Part shown: one piece after another, positions 48,794 through 60,770 of the stretch | How the letters are laid out: the number at the start of each line of letters is the position of its first letter | How positions within the stretch are numbered: position 1 is the first letter of the stretch | DNA from: Azolla caroliniana | Taxonomy: Eukaryota > Polypodiophyta | Assembly: GCA_043228905.1 (NCBI GenBank) | Contig: JBHGNT010000011.1 | Span: forward strand, 16,182,001 to 16,246,000 | Length of the DNA stretch: 64,000 nt | Reading direction: 5' to 3' | Notes under the pieces: model-generated | Databases searched by the model: none | Told to the model about the DNA's origin: nothing | The model's input: only the letters and a program-made list of their open reading frames with translations | Position numbers and translations under genes: made by a program

Positions 48794-51700
48794 TTTGATT
48801 TCAACACCAACTCGTCAATCCAATCCACTCCTTATGCACATTCCCCTCACAGTTGCATTGGGCACACTTTCAATAATGGCAAGGTTCATTAGTAAATCCT
48901 CGAACATCAAGGATCGTTGATCGATTCCACAGAATCTCCACACATACTATGAGGAAAATGTTTCACTTTTGGACCCATGTATCATCTTTACCCTTCTTCT
49001 CTCTTCTATCTTTCTCTCTCGGAAGATCGCAAAATTTGTGTTCGTTCTCGTTTGAAATTGACAAACATATAATGGTTAAGTTTTAGTTACTCGAACTTCA
49101 CGAGGAGCCTCACCACAAGTTGAGTAGGTGAACCATATGATGAGTGGCGGCTATCTCCCATGGTTCCAAGGTCAATTGGTAGTTGAGACATCGAGGGTCA
49201 AAATATACACCTTGTGAAAATAAGGTACTTAGTCATACAATGAAAACTTGAAATGTGCTTCGTATTTGGAGTAATATTCATAAATAGCATACCAATTGTC
49301 CAAAAGTCTATCTTATCTTGTAGCGTAGCTTGTAAAGCTATCACAAGAAAGACTAAGTAATGGTAATGTCAATCACTGTTTATTCAAGTAACATGAGTTA
49401 CTTGTTAAAATTTAACATTAAATTGTCACATTATCCACTTGTACTTTGTTTTTTAAGTGAATCATGATGCTATGCATATATAAATCATTTTTATTGGCAT
49501 GATAATGTCATACTATGGAGATTATCACAATGGTTATGAAAGGAATGACTTGTATAATGATAATAACATTTATCATGGAGATCATGAGGCCAACTGTTGA
49601 TGTCGTTGTCATTGCGATGGTTAGCTAAATTGATGTGAAAACTTTAAATGAATAATGAAGTACTCCCTTGACATCAATGGTCCGAGTAACTACAAATTGA
49701 AAATGTCATCAATGACTTGAGTATCCATATGTTTCCTCTCTTACTAGACATAACTTTGTTATTGGCCCTAACATCACAGATATGTTTATGGGTTTTAAAC
49801 CTTCCCTATGTTAATTCTTGCTATAGGAGTCCACCTTCATGATCCCCCAATTTGTATAGAGCTTAAAATTTAATTGAAAATGTACCAATTTACCACAATA
49901 ATTTATTGGGCCAATGACCACATTGCGATCCTTTTTTTCATAGAATTGAAGCATTACTACTTCGTGTGAAGGCAAAATTATCAATAACCAATTTACCTTA
50001 AGTTCACACCCATTGATACACAATATATCCCCTCAAAGCATAAATAAGGGGGAACTTAATATAATTAACCACTAATGTCCTAGCTTTTCTCGTGAATGGA
50101 TGTAGTATATGCTAATTAGTTATGAATTATTCTTTGTAAGAAGCAACAAGACATTAATTGCCACATAACAATCTGAATTAAGATATTAATTAGGATTGTA
50201 AAAACACTAATGACGCTTTCATAAATTGCAAAATTTGGATGGTTGGCAAAATTGAGATATTGTGCATGTAATTTCCAATTTCTTAATCTCATGGCCGATG
50301 AAGCTCCAACTTTATTATGTTATTATTGAGTCTAACACCCTCCTTTTAGGGAGTCATGTTAATTATTGAGAGTGGGAGGTAAACAAGACATCACATGCTA
50401 AAACACAATGTTGAGGCATTGCCTTTAAGAGATTTTAGACATTATGGGTAAATCAACCTACAATTTTAATGATTTACTCTTGACTTATCTTAAATTATTG
50501 GTGTAGAGGATTTTCCCACAATAGCGTTGATTTATTCCACATGGATAGGCATGCAATATAAAATAGTTATCTGCATTGTTTAGCATTATAATCCAATCTC
50601 AATGTTTTGTGAATCTCTATCATCAAGTTTCCATTGTTCTATTGTATATCCCTTGTGTCAATATATTTGTTTTTTTCAAATATTGCATGTTATCTTGTTC
50701 ATAGCCTTGTATCGTTTTGTTTGTAGGGTTGTGAGTCGTGACATTTGTGACAAGATAATCTTACCTAATGTGGAACTATTTTAGGTGAAGGTTGATTTCG
50801 TACTTCCACATTTTGTCAAATAAGGAAGTTGTAATAGTGTTGCTACAAAAAGTAGACCACCTTGCTCAATTATGCCAACAATTGTAGCTCAAGAATAGTG
50901 ACCTTATGTAAAGTCTCACTATAGTACAACCACAAGAGCATTACATCCATTGCTCCCTATCATATAATCATGCATTTATCACATTCAACAATGATTTAGT
51001 TTGGGTGTACAATCATTTGTGGGATGTTGGACATTAGACAATGTGTCCATTGTAGAATGATGTGGGAGCATGGCTCCATCCTCCATTTTGAAAGGTTACG
51101 TTGCTCTCGGGAATTGCGGAGTTGTGTCAACTATGGTGCAAACCATCATAATCCCAGTTCTAGTAATGCAAAGTTTTTCTGGCCTCCTCGTATGAATCAT
51201 ACGTCCTCAAAATAGTTACCATCGTGAAAGCGTTTACACATAAGGTCATTTGCAACACATAATAAATAACAAACGTGTCCCGCAACATATTGTTCGAGTT
51301 ATTGCGCAATGATTCAGTCTTCCACGTGTTAAGGCAATGTTTTGGTGTTCCGCGTGTGTGTAGGCACAAGGGACATGGGAGAACAAATTGTGGGTCGGAA
51401 TGGGAAATTGACCATTGCTTGAGAAAGCAGGGCCATAAACATGCACACAACCACTAGAGAAGACTCCCACATAATGGGATGCTCTCCCACAACACAAAAC
51501 ACGCACATTATGTACATTACATACACCCCTCACCATCACATTCATCATGGGAGTAGAGACACCACAAGACTCTACAGAAAGGTGAGCAAAGGAAGATTTG
51601 AATGGCATGCTGGGAACTTTACAGAACGAGCTCCCATGGCAGAGCTCGAGAGTGTGCTCATAATTAAGAGCATGAACCCTGGGTAAAATGGAGTTGCTAA

Positions 51701-52835
51701 TCTGTTGGGCAATTTAATGACAATGAGTATTCGGATCTGTTAAGCTTTCAAACACCCCTCAAAGAGATCCATCATGGGGAGAGAAATACTAGAGAGAAAA
51801 ATCTGAGGGGAGGGGGGGGGGGGGGGGGTCTGTGTGAATCAATTGGAGAGAAAACCTAAGCGTGTCATTTCTACTTGTTTAAATTGGTGAATCCAGTATG
51901 GTACTTCTCCAAATTAACCATAGGAGCTCGTTAAAGTATTCAAAGATTTGGTTTGCTGTTAATAATTATGAGCAGGCGTTTCGGGCATGGCTTATGATCC
52001 GTGAGTAGCCACAAAAATATGGACTTTGCGACACAGTTTTGTATGCTTTTTACGTTGCAGGCTGCTGCTAGCTATCTGGGACTACAATTTCCAGCTAATT
52101 AAATGAACGTCTCCAAATTTATCTGGACCCTGGTGATGTGCGTTCCATTGATTATTCCATGTAAAACCCCTTAAACAAAATAATCAGGTGTGGATTCTCG
52201 ATCGCATGAAAAGGGAAGCGGCCATGGTGTGAGACCTAAAAAAAAAACCACTAATTTTATTTCATGGAGAAAGTAAGGCTAACTAGCCGGATAGTTCTGT
52301 TTGGGTAAATCTGAAAGAGAACCGGAGCGGAAATGAGCTTCAGAAGCAATTTCTTACTTTCTGTTATGTAGGATGTAAACGCATCCAAAAGAAGGGGGGT
52401 GGGGGGTAGTGTCAGTCTGTCAGATCAATGGTAATGACTTAAGCCATGACCCTTGGATGTTCACCGATCTAAGAGATGCCTCCTAAGGTCTGGCATGTGC
52501 GCATACAAGGGTTAACTGCGTGCAGGGTTGGGAAATCTAAACTATATTAATCAGAGTAGCAAATTATAGCAAGATCATGAGGGCCTAGTATACAATGGCT
52601 GGTTGGGATGATTGATATAATTTACTTCAATTTGCATAGGAATCTATGCCTACAGTATCTCTAAAAAATTATGACAAATTCAATGGAAGCATGCTGGCCA
52701 CTTAAATTAGAGAAACGACATGATCTTATTTATGTCCTCCATTCAGCTTGACCCAATGTTCTAAAACGAGAAAAAGAAGCGAAAACCCCATATCCTACAA
52801 TCCAGCGACAATCCCAACAGACGAAGAAGAAAGAA
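48794..52835. other. AT-rich spacer
   Basis: About 4 kb with no supported gene. A small minus-strand frame at 51246-51608 overlaps other frames on both strands and has no domain. G runs occur near 51812-51828 and 52396-52406. Confidence 0.5.
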
Positions 52836-53360
52836 TTAATCAAGATAACCATGCTGCTGCTGCTGCTGCTGATGACGATGATGATGAAGAATCTGATGAT
52901 CGTCGAAGTTGAGAGAGTATGTGAATGAGTCATAGTGGCTTGCGAGGATGTTCCGATTGCTCGATTCTTGTCTGTGGAAATGCTTTGATGGATGCAGCAG
53001 GAATCTCTTATAATTTATCAGACGATTGAGTATCCTCAACCTTAGTCTCATCATCATATCAAGACTAGGCTTAACCACATTCCATCCAAACATCATTCGA
53101 TTGATTAAGGTATCATGGCGGGTATTGGACGCCACAGCACGGGATCTGTTCATATTGCGAACACTCGTGATCGTGGTTGTGGATTCTTGATCATCGTCAT
53201 CGACTCTATTAACTGTAGTGGAATTGGTATGTTGGGGATATACGGGAGGTTTAGCAGTGGGAGGGGAAGTCCTGTCCTTGTCCTTGTCCTTGTCCTTCTT
53301 CTTCTTCTTCTTCTTCTTTAGGTAGGGATATGCAGGTTTGAAGCAATCCATTATGACCAT
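52836..53360 (-). CDS. Possible small intronless plant gene, 174 aa, basic
   Basis: One open frame starts MVIMDCFKPAYPYL and ends QQQQHGYLD. It has a poly-Lys then Lys-Asp repeat (about 15-29, coded by CTT and CTTGTC repeats), a Pro/Thr-rich region, a basic helix (MMMRLRLRILNRLINYKRFL) and SHYDSFTYSLNFDD before a His/Gln tail. A Y-D-x-x-x-Y-S-x-N-F-D-D motif near the C-terminus recalls small uncharacterised plant proteins, but I cannot name the family with certainty. TATA-rich DNA lies 110-150 bases upstream (about 53470-53510). Repeats make up part of the frame, so it could be a chance ORF. The non-repeat middle and end argue mildly for a gene. Confidence 0.45.
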   Translation of the reverse strand: MVIMDCFKPAYPYLKKKKKKKKDKDKDKDRTSPPTAKPPVYPQHTNSTTVNRVDDDDQESTTTITSVRNMNRSRAVASNTRHDTLINRMMFGWNVVKPSLDMMMRLRLRILNRLINYKRFLLHPSKHFHRQESSNRNILASHYDSFTYSLNFDDHQILHHHRHQQQQQQHGYLD

Positions 53361-56355
53361 AGTATATGATTAACACAGAGGTGCTGACTGAGGAAGGTGT
53401 TAAATCTAGCATTCAAAGGAATCAAAATGAAAGAAGAAGAAGATGCAGAAGAGAAATTGAAGGATTGATTCAATATACATACATACATATATGTATATGT
53501 ATCATGTATGTATACTATTTAAGTATAAATGTATGTATGTAGGTTAGAATCTTTGATTCCTTTTGTTCAGGTCAAGTCCATGTTTTAATCTTTGTATCCA
53601 ACTCTGGTTAGCAAAAAGACTCCTTTGGCATCAACCATTTCTTAAATGTGTTGTTGATTCATTGCATGTAAATTATTGGGGCTCTTCAAATCTATTGTTG
53701 CTTTGGTAGTATGGTTTCCCCCGCATTAAACAATGCCCCAAGCACTAACGCTCTAGTTCCACGCCCCCATCGCAAGGTCTTGCTAGGACAAAGCCTCGTT
53801 TCACACTCGGTTTTGGATGGAAAGAGTTTGTGCAACACCTAATATGGGAAATGTGTTGAACTATACGAGTTGTTAATTCCAATGGCAAGAACCATTCTAA
53901 AAGGATTAGACACATCACGCAAGTGATATGTGTGATAATGTGGGGGCCCAACATTATTAAAGTGGCAAGCATATGATTCTCTAGCTACTAGCCATCCCAT
54001 TTTGTTTTTCTCGTACTCGTTATTACATGTTTGCATTTATACTTTCTCCATTAACCTATCTTAGCATCTAAACCACTATTAGCATCATCTTACTTGTAGA
54101 AGATTATATCACATAAGTTGAAGTTGAGGGTATTAACGAGAGATCTAGAAGGTCACCATTATAACCTTACTTAAAAATGTCTTGTGTGTATGGTAGCTCC
54201 ATTTCATTTGACAATATCATACTTGGAAATGTTTTAACCACGCTCTTTCCTGACCACAACTTTTGAACCATCATCCTCATGTTATGTATACAAGATGATA
54301 AAGCCTTCTTTGATTGCATGTATGTTGCTATGTGGTGTAACTTATTCATAACCTGCTTTCGAGTCAATTCTTGTGGTGTCGTGTTAGCCTCTTAGTGTTT
54401 GTTCAAAATAGGGCATTCCTAAATGGTAGCTATATTGTTTCTTGTTCCTTCTACGCATATGTAGAATATATATGTTGTAATAGTTTTGAGAAGAATGAGG
54501 GCTGAAATAATATATAGCTTCACAAATGCATACAAAAAGTCAAAGGATCCAACATGACAAGGATGATACAAAAGCTATGTGTTAATTTGAACAATCAATT
54601 CTACCTCGGAAGTCAAAATTAGGGAGTCTTTCATTGTCCGGGAAAAAACAAATTGCGTTCCATGAAACTTGGGAATTACACTTTAAGCCACGAAACCCAC
54701 AAAGGCATTGGCACATGACCCCATCTTGCCTTTAACCTACTTTGGGTGTAAATGTAGGAGCGTCCATACAAACACAGTCTAAAATTTGAGTGCCTTGTAC
54801 AAGCATTGGCAAAACCCAAACCCATATTTCAATCCACAAAGACCATGTAGAATCCAAGAAAATTATCAAATGCAAATTATCATCTCATTCGATTAGCCAT
54901 ATCCAACAAATTGTACATACTACATATTTTTCCTTTGGTTTTTATGGATGCTTGGTCTTCTTTGCGCCAACTTAGAGCCATACTAAAGATTTATTCCAAC
55001 TCATATGACACTTACATACCCTCTCTAATACATTTGTTAACTTTGCTTTATATTATTGGTGGGAGATGGGGTGAAACCCCACAAAAATACTAGTATACAA
55101 AAGTATCCTCTCAGTTTCCTCAAAGAGCACTTGAAGAATATTTGAAATTTGTCAAAAGGATATATATCCTAGACATAGAGATAATCATACAATGATTGCA
55201 CAAGATAGTGCTTGAAGAACAAAAATTCCACACACAACAAGTTGATTAGGTGATATCATACGGTTCAAAATCTCAAAAAGCTCACCCAATCGAAAATCAT
55301 AGATATAGATGTGCCGTAAGAACGAGACGAAATATCAAAAAGTTTATTCCAAAATGAAGTATTGGGAAATGGCTAAAGAGGCATTGCCTTAACCCTTCCG
55401 TAAGATACTTATCTCTATGGCATCACCAAAACAAACAATTAACAAATTCTAAACCAATTCCACATCTCATGCCTATTATTGCGGCAACGTGTCTTCATTG
55501 GAGATCTATCCTACCTAACAATACCCTTAATAAGCAACATCATTAGAAGAATCTCTACATTAATGAATGAAAATTGGTGTGCTTGATACTCACCATACAC
55601 TTTTCCCACCAAGAGTATCGCTTAAGTACGCTCCATAGCTGATCATTGTATCATTATCTCCATGGCTTTGCATTAGTTACGACTATGTGTGCATTGGCAT
55701 CAATTTCATATCGACCTAAAAAGGAATCCCTTGTGGGTGGGATACCCGTATATTTCATTGGGCGATAATACTTGTTTTTAAGTGCCGCATGGGAGATGGG
55801 GGCGATCCAATATTCCGATCACAACCAAACAAACATCACTAAGCATAGACTCACAATGTGTTCAAGTGGGGGAGGGGGTGGGATCGACAAACAATCGATT
55901 GTCAAAAGACCTGGCATTATAATGATAAGAGTAACAATGAGGAATGTTTTCGGCAGAACCTCGTAGATTCGAAATTTAGTGAGTTAATGCGAGAGCGGAA
56001 GGAGCATCAATCAGTCCTGGAGTCGAGAGATCATTTCGATGCTTCTTTACGCCCCAAGGTGCGAGGCAACACCACACCCGGTTCAGGTCCCAAAGCCAAA
56101 GGTTCAAACATTTGGTCATTTATACATACATATACATACACCATGCCCTAAAACACAAAACAATAACTACAGTCTCAGAAAAGATCCATTCTGCTCCAGA
56201 GACAGTCAAGCAGACAGACATAGACATAGAGACACAGAGAGACAGAGAGACAGAGACAGAGAGAAGCAGGGGTATTTTGATGGGGATGGTGTAGGTAGTT
56301 TGTCGTTGTTCGTTGGCCCTCCATCTCCACTGGGAAGTACCAGCGGTTCGGAGTG
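53361..56355. other. Spacer between two divergent genes
   Basis: No supported coding sequence. A nearly palindromic ATAC/GTAT tract lies at 53475-53545. Near the right end GACA/GAGA repeats (about 56200-56265) form the probable promoter or leader of the tRNA deaminase gene, with TATACATACATATACATA at 56120-56140. Confidence 0.5.
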
Positions 56356-58210
56356 ATGTGGGCACTCTCCCCCTGCATCCTTCTCCCCATCACCACTCAT
56401 CTCCAGGGACGCCATCATCACCCACCTCTACCAGCAGGAAACACCCTTCTCGCCTCGTCACCACCACCACCACCACCATTGCTCTTGCTACAGCAAACCA
56501 GGCGACTGGCATCGGAATCTGCTGCCGCTATAACAAGCCGTGATGGCGGTGGTCGGGAGGGGTTGGATGAGAGATCATCTCCCAAGGAGAATGAGGACGA
56601 GAGGTTCATGAGAGAAGCCCTTGTGGAAGCAGCCAAGGCTGCGTCCAAAGGCGAGGTTCCTGTGGGCGCTGTGATTGTGTTTCAGGGTGATATTATTGCT
56701 AGGGCCCACAATCTGTAGGTAATTTCTTCCTTAACCATTGTGTTGCTGTGTTTGTGACACATGCATATATCAAGATGTTTATTTTCATTTTTTAGCTATA
56801 GTTATAGAACCCAATATGCATAACTAGTGATGCTAGTCCAGATATTTGATTGTGAACCGGAAAATAATTTGCTGACAGCAGTTTAGCTTCCAACATTTTC
56901 CAAGACGTATGAAATGACTCGATTCCTGCATGACATGTGTGGTCGAGGTTTCTGCAAGTCAGAATATTTGATTGTGAATTGGAAAATAATTTTCCCACAG
57001 TAGTTGAACCTATGCAATACATTTCTACTAATTGTGACAATCGCAAAGTTTTACAAGGCATATGAAATGACTTGTTTCCTCCATGACATGTGTGGTGAAG
57101 GTGGTTTCAATATTTTCCATTATGTTAAGGACTCTGTTCTTCCATATATGGCCAAATTTATGCATTGAACTTCCCCAATAAAACATTATTTCACCCATTC
57201 ACAGTGTGGAAAGCAACCAGGACCCGACAGCACATGCAGAGATTATCTGTATACGCAATGCTGCAAAACTATTAGGTGGTTGGCGCTTGCTGGTAACTAA
57301 CTGAATTTAACATTATCGTGAATTCAATCTTATGGACACTTTTATGTCACTCCATCCTATTTTTGACTTGAGAACAATGTCTTTATGTTAGGATTCAACA
57401 CTGTATGTTACGTTAGAGCCATGTCCAATGTGCGCTGGAGCTCTTCTTCAAGCAAGGGTCAGTGCACTTGTATGGGGAGCTCCAAACACATTGTTGGGAG
57501 CAGATGGAAGTTGGGTGAGGTTGGAACTCTTTACTTATATTCAAATGTTCAGTTTTATTTGAGTGATTAGAAACTTATTCCTTGGAGGAAACATGGATAT
57601 ACCCAATGTTTAAAAGCAAAGCCTTCATAGAAAGAAGATCAGCAGAAGGTGTACATAATTAACTTTTGAGTATTTGTATTAGATGAGTAGTTGAAAACTG
57701 GAATTGAAGGAAGTAAGGAATATTAGATAGGCAGATTTATTTCATAGCACTGCAGTTATTGCATGTTGGGGTAAACTACCATTTTAATAGCTTCTAGTAG
57801 AAAAAGATCTAACAGAAAACTATATTAGAGATGCATTGTTAAGTAATTTCTACAGATATATTTGTTGATATGGCTATTGTAAGTAGTGATTAGAATTTAT
57901 ATTCACCTCAACCAGTGGTGGTGATATGATCTACAGCCTCTTTCCAAGGTTGGATTCAACTTCTCCAAATGATGTGGATGGCCTGAAGAGCTATGGAAAG
58001 AATTGCGTCCATCCATTTAACTGTGATGTCAAAGTGAGAAGGGGAGTTTTGGCAAGTGAATGCTCTCAAATTATGAAAAATTTCTTTCGAAAACGAAGAA
58101 AGGAGAGCGTGAATGTGCAATATGATAAACCTATTATCCCTAGCTATTTAGCAATGAAACGGAAAGTTATTCAGAATATTGCTTCACTCTTTAAGTTTTT
58201 AAATATTTAA
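56356..58210 (+). CDS. tRNA(adenine-34) deaminase, TADA type, compact organelle form (289 aa)
   Basis: Exons are 56356-56714, 57205-57292, 57392-57519 and 57916-58210. The first donor lies inside a false stop (AATCT|GTAG) and phases 2, 0 and 2 all fit. Residues 1-~60 ([10 protein letters not shown], poly-Pro, poly-Leu, [12 protein letters not shown]) look like a chloroplast or mitochondrial transit peptide. The deaminase domain runs from ~81: [25 protein letters not shown], the zinc/catalytic motif TAHAEI (H130, E132) and [15 protein letters not shown] (C160, C163), then [21 protein letters not shown]...[14 protein letters not shown] is typical of plant TADA. The enzyme turns the wobble adenosine of plastid tRNA-Arg(ACG) into inosine. 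Arabidopsis TADA is over 1,000 residues with a long N-terminal part that is missing here. The GTG before the ATG was not used as start. After RRKKES the tail is unusual. Confidence 0.88.
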
Positions 58211-60770
58211 CTCACTTTTTTGGTCGGACATAAGAAGCAACTAAACGATTGATATCTTATTTGTGTAATATTGGTTGGATTGTTTTTTTGAATTGACCTT
58301 CTTGTCTAATAAAGAGTTGAAATTCGGAGAATTTAACTTGTTATTGCATTTCATGAAGTTTACTCTCATAAGCATTAGAAATCAAATATTGTGTGCGCAT
58401 ATATGCTAAGAATGACTGGGTTGGTCAGTATTCTATTATTAAAAAAGGCAATAAACATACGTTTACTTGTCATTGCATTTCATGAAGTTTAGTCTCTAAA
58501 GCATTAAAAATCAATTTCTTTTGTTCACATGTATGCAAACAATGGGCGTATGGTAAGTTTTCTAGTATGTAGAAAAAGTAAAAAGCATACCTTTATAGAC
58601 TGAAAGTGAAAATTTCCTTTCTAATGATTTTGTTGAAGTACCAAGAACAATTGCATTAGATAAAAACCTCCGTCAATTAGGTGTCCTTTTTATCAGAATC
58701 TATCTGAACCATAGAGGTGGAATTTAAGTACACCTCAAGTTTGTTTGCCATTTTGGCCAATTCTGTTTGAGAAAGCTAATCCTGATGGATATGTGGAAGA
58801 TTAAAATTCTAACACCCATTTTTTATTTCTTTATATTATATTTCACGAGCACTCAACAGCTTTTGAAATTTTGCAACTATGAAATGTGAGAATATTCTCA
58901 ATATGTTTTTTTATTTATCCTGATCTTTAATGTTTGTGAACAGAAATATACCATATAAATATAACTTATAAGACACCTTACGTATGGTTTCTCTGGTTAC
59001 AAAAATATACCATGTAGCTTTGTATCATGTTAAAACATTCTGCCAACTTCCAAACTTGTATTCAATTAGTAGTGTAATGATCCACAATTCACAATAGAGC
59101 ATGGATCACAAAATTTGATGTTTGGACTTCGTGAGGATGAGCAATTGTCTACTATCATATAATGCCTTGCAAATGTGTCACATTGAACCAGTAACATTTA
59201 GTGTGAACTCCTATCTCAATCAAATATTACTTTTACTTCGCAACTGTTTTAGGATTTTTCACATGTTGGGAGGTTGACATGGACAAACACATGTTTGGTG
59301 AATTAGAAATACAATAAAACTTCAAAATGAAAATTATTGGTAAAGAGAACAAACGCTTGCTATTGGCTAAAATTTTTATGACAATCCATAACTGCAAGCA
59401 CCATGTCTAGAGAAACCTCACCTAAAACCTCACCTTATTAATTTCGTTGCTCATATGTTCAGTTCATTCACTAACATATGCAACAGGTACTTTCGGCTGA
59501 GTTATCTTAAAGAAAAAAAAACTGCTAATATACATCATATTTTGGTTTTCTGCTTCATTTTCAGCCATGGATCACAAATTACAATTATCTCATCATTTAA
59601 GGCACATTAACATTGCAATAAAGCCATGCTACAAAATTCACATTTACGCATACGTCAGAAGGCCCTATTATTCTTGTTGATTCTTAAAATTACCTTACAC
59701 ATTTTCCCATAGCACACTTATTACACATTCTTAATGATCTTGTGCAGCATTATCCCTCCGCAATCTAAATCAAATATGTGCCAAAAGTTTTTATACAATT
59801 AGTCTCCATTACCAAAATGTTCATCAAAGCAATAAACATTCTTATTGATCTTCTGCAGCATAGCAGTTCAAATTTACATATATTTGGCAAAGAACAGTTG
59901 TCAGTGCGGGAAGTTTTATATGGTACAACACATAGTCACCGTTACCAAATGCTCATAAGAGCAAGGGTGACAATCATCCAAATACAACAGTCAACTTGTA
60001 TGGCCCTGACGGGTTTTCATATTACACCATTACCAAATGCTCATAAGAGCAAGGGTGACAATCATCCAAATACTACAGTCAACTTGTATGTCCCTGAAGG
60101 GTTTTCATATTACACCATTACAAAAGACATGTACACTAGTATATGTTCCAACGTTATTCATATTATAGATTACAAAAACCATGTTCACCAGTATACATCC
60201 CCAAAGTTGTTCACATTACATTATGAAAGCCAATGTCCACCAGTGTAAATGTATGGTAAGTGCATGTAAGCTTTGCTGCAACCTCCATTTCACAATATTG
60301 TTAACTTTCCTTTTTGCGCCACATCAAATGAAAAGATTACCAACCAACACCACCGTTAAAAACTCCTATTTGAGAAACTCTAATTTGCAATCCTTCTGAC
60401 GGAGTGGCCCAGCAGTGTTTCATACATGTATTATGGCTCGAGCTGGCAGTTATAACACAAGCTCCCTCAAACCCACTTTTCTAATTTTGCACCACCAGGT
60501 ACCTTGAAAATTAAGGAACCGCTCACTATTAAGTACACCGGGAACTATATGCTTCACACCAGGACTACATTACCAACCATCACAGTTTTAAAGGTCCTGT
60601 CTGTATAATGGCAAGGCAATATAGCAGTAAGATTGCAATCTTCTTCTCCAACAATCTTACTCTTCATTATGATTTTCACACGGTAGGCTACTTTATGTAT
60701 CAACACGTGTTCTCATCTTCCTTCTTATATACTTACCGTGTTATCATCATTCTTCTTATATACTTCCTTC
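58211..60770. other. 3' regions and spacer between two convergent genes
   Basis: AT-rich with no supported gene. An AATAAAG at about 58308 could end the TADA transcript. It holds an 88-bp tandem duplication (59942-60117). An imperfect duplicated segment at 60725-60810 (ACTTACCGTGTTATCATC) overlaps the end of the CIPK gene. Confidence 0.5.
59942..60117. repeat. 88-bp tandem duplication
   Basis: TTACCAAATGCTCATAAGAG begins at 59942 and 60030. The two units differ at only a few bases (for example AATACAACAG against AATACTACAG). Confidence 0.9.

Noticed and set aside
51246-51608. 120-codon minus-strand ORF
   Set aside because: Overlapped by several other ORFs in the same block, Cys/His-rich without a motif, and no supporting signals.
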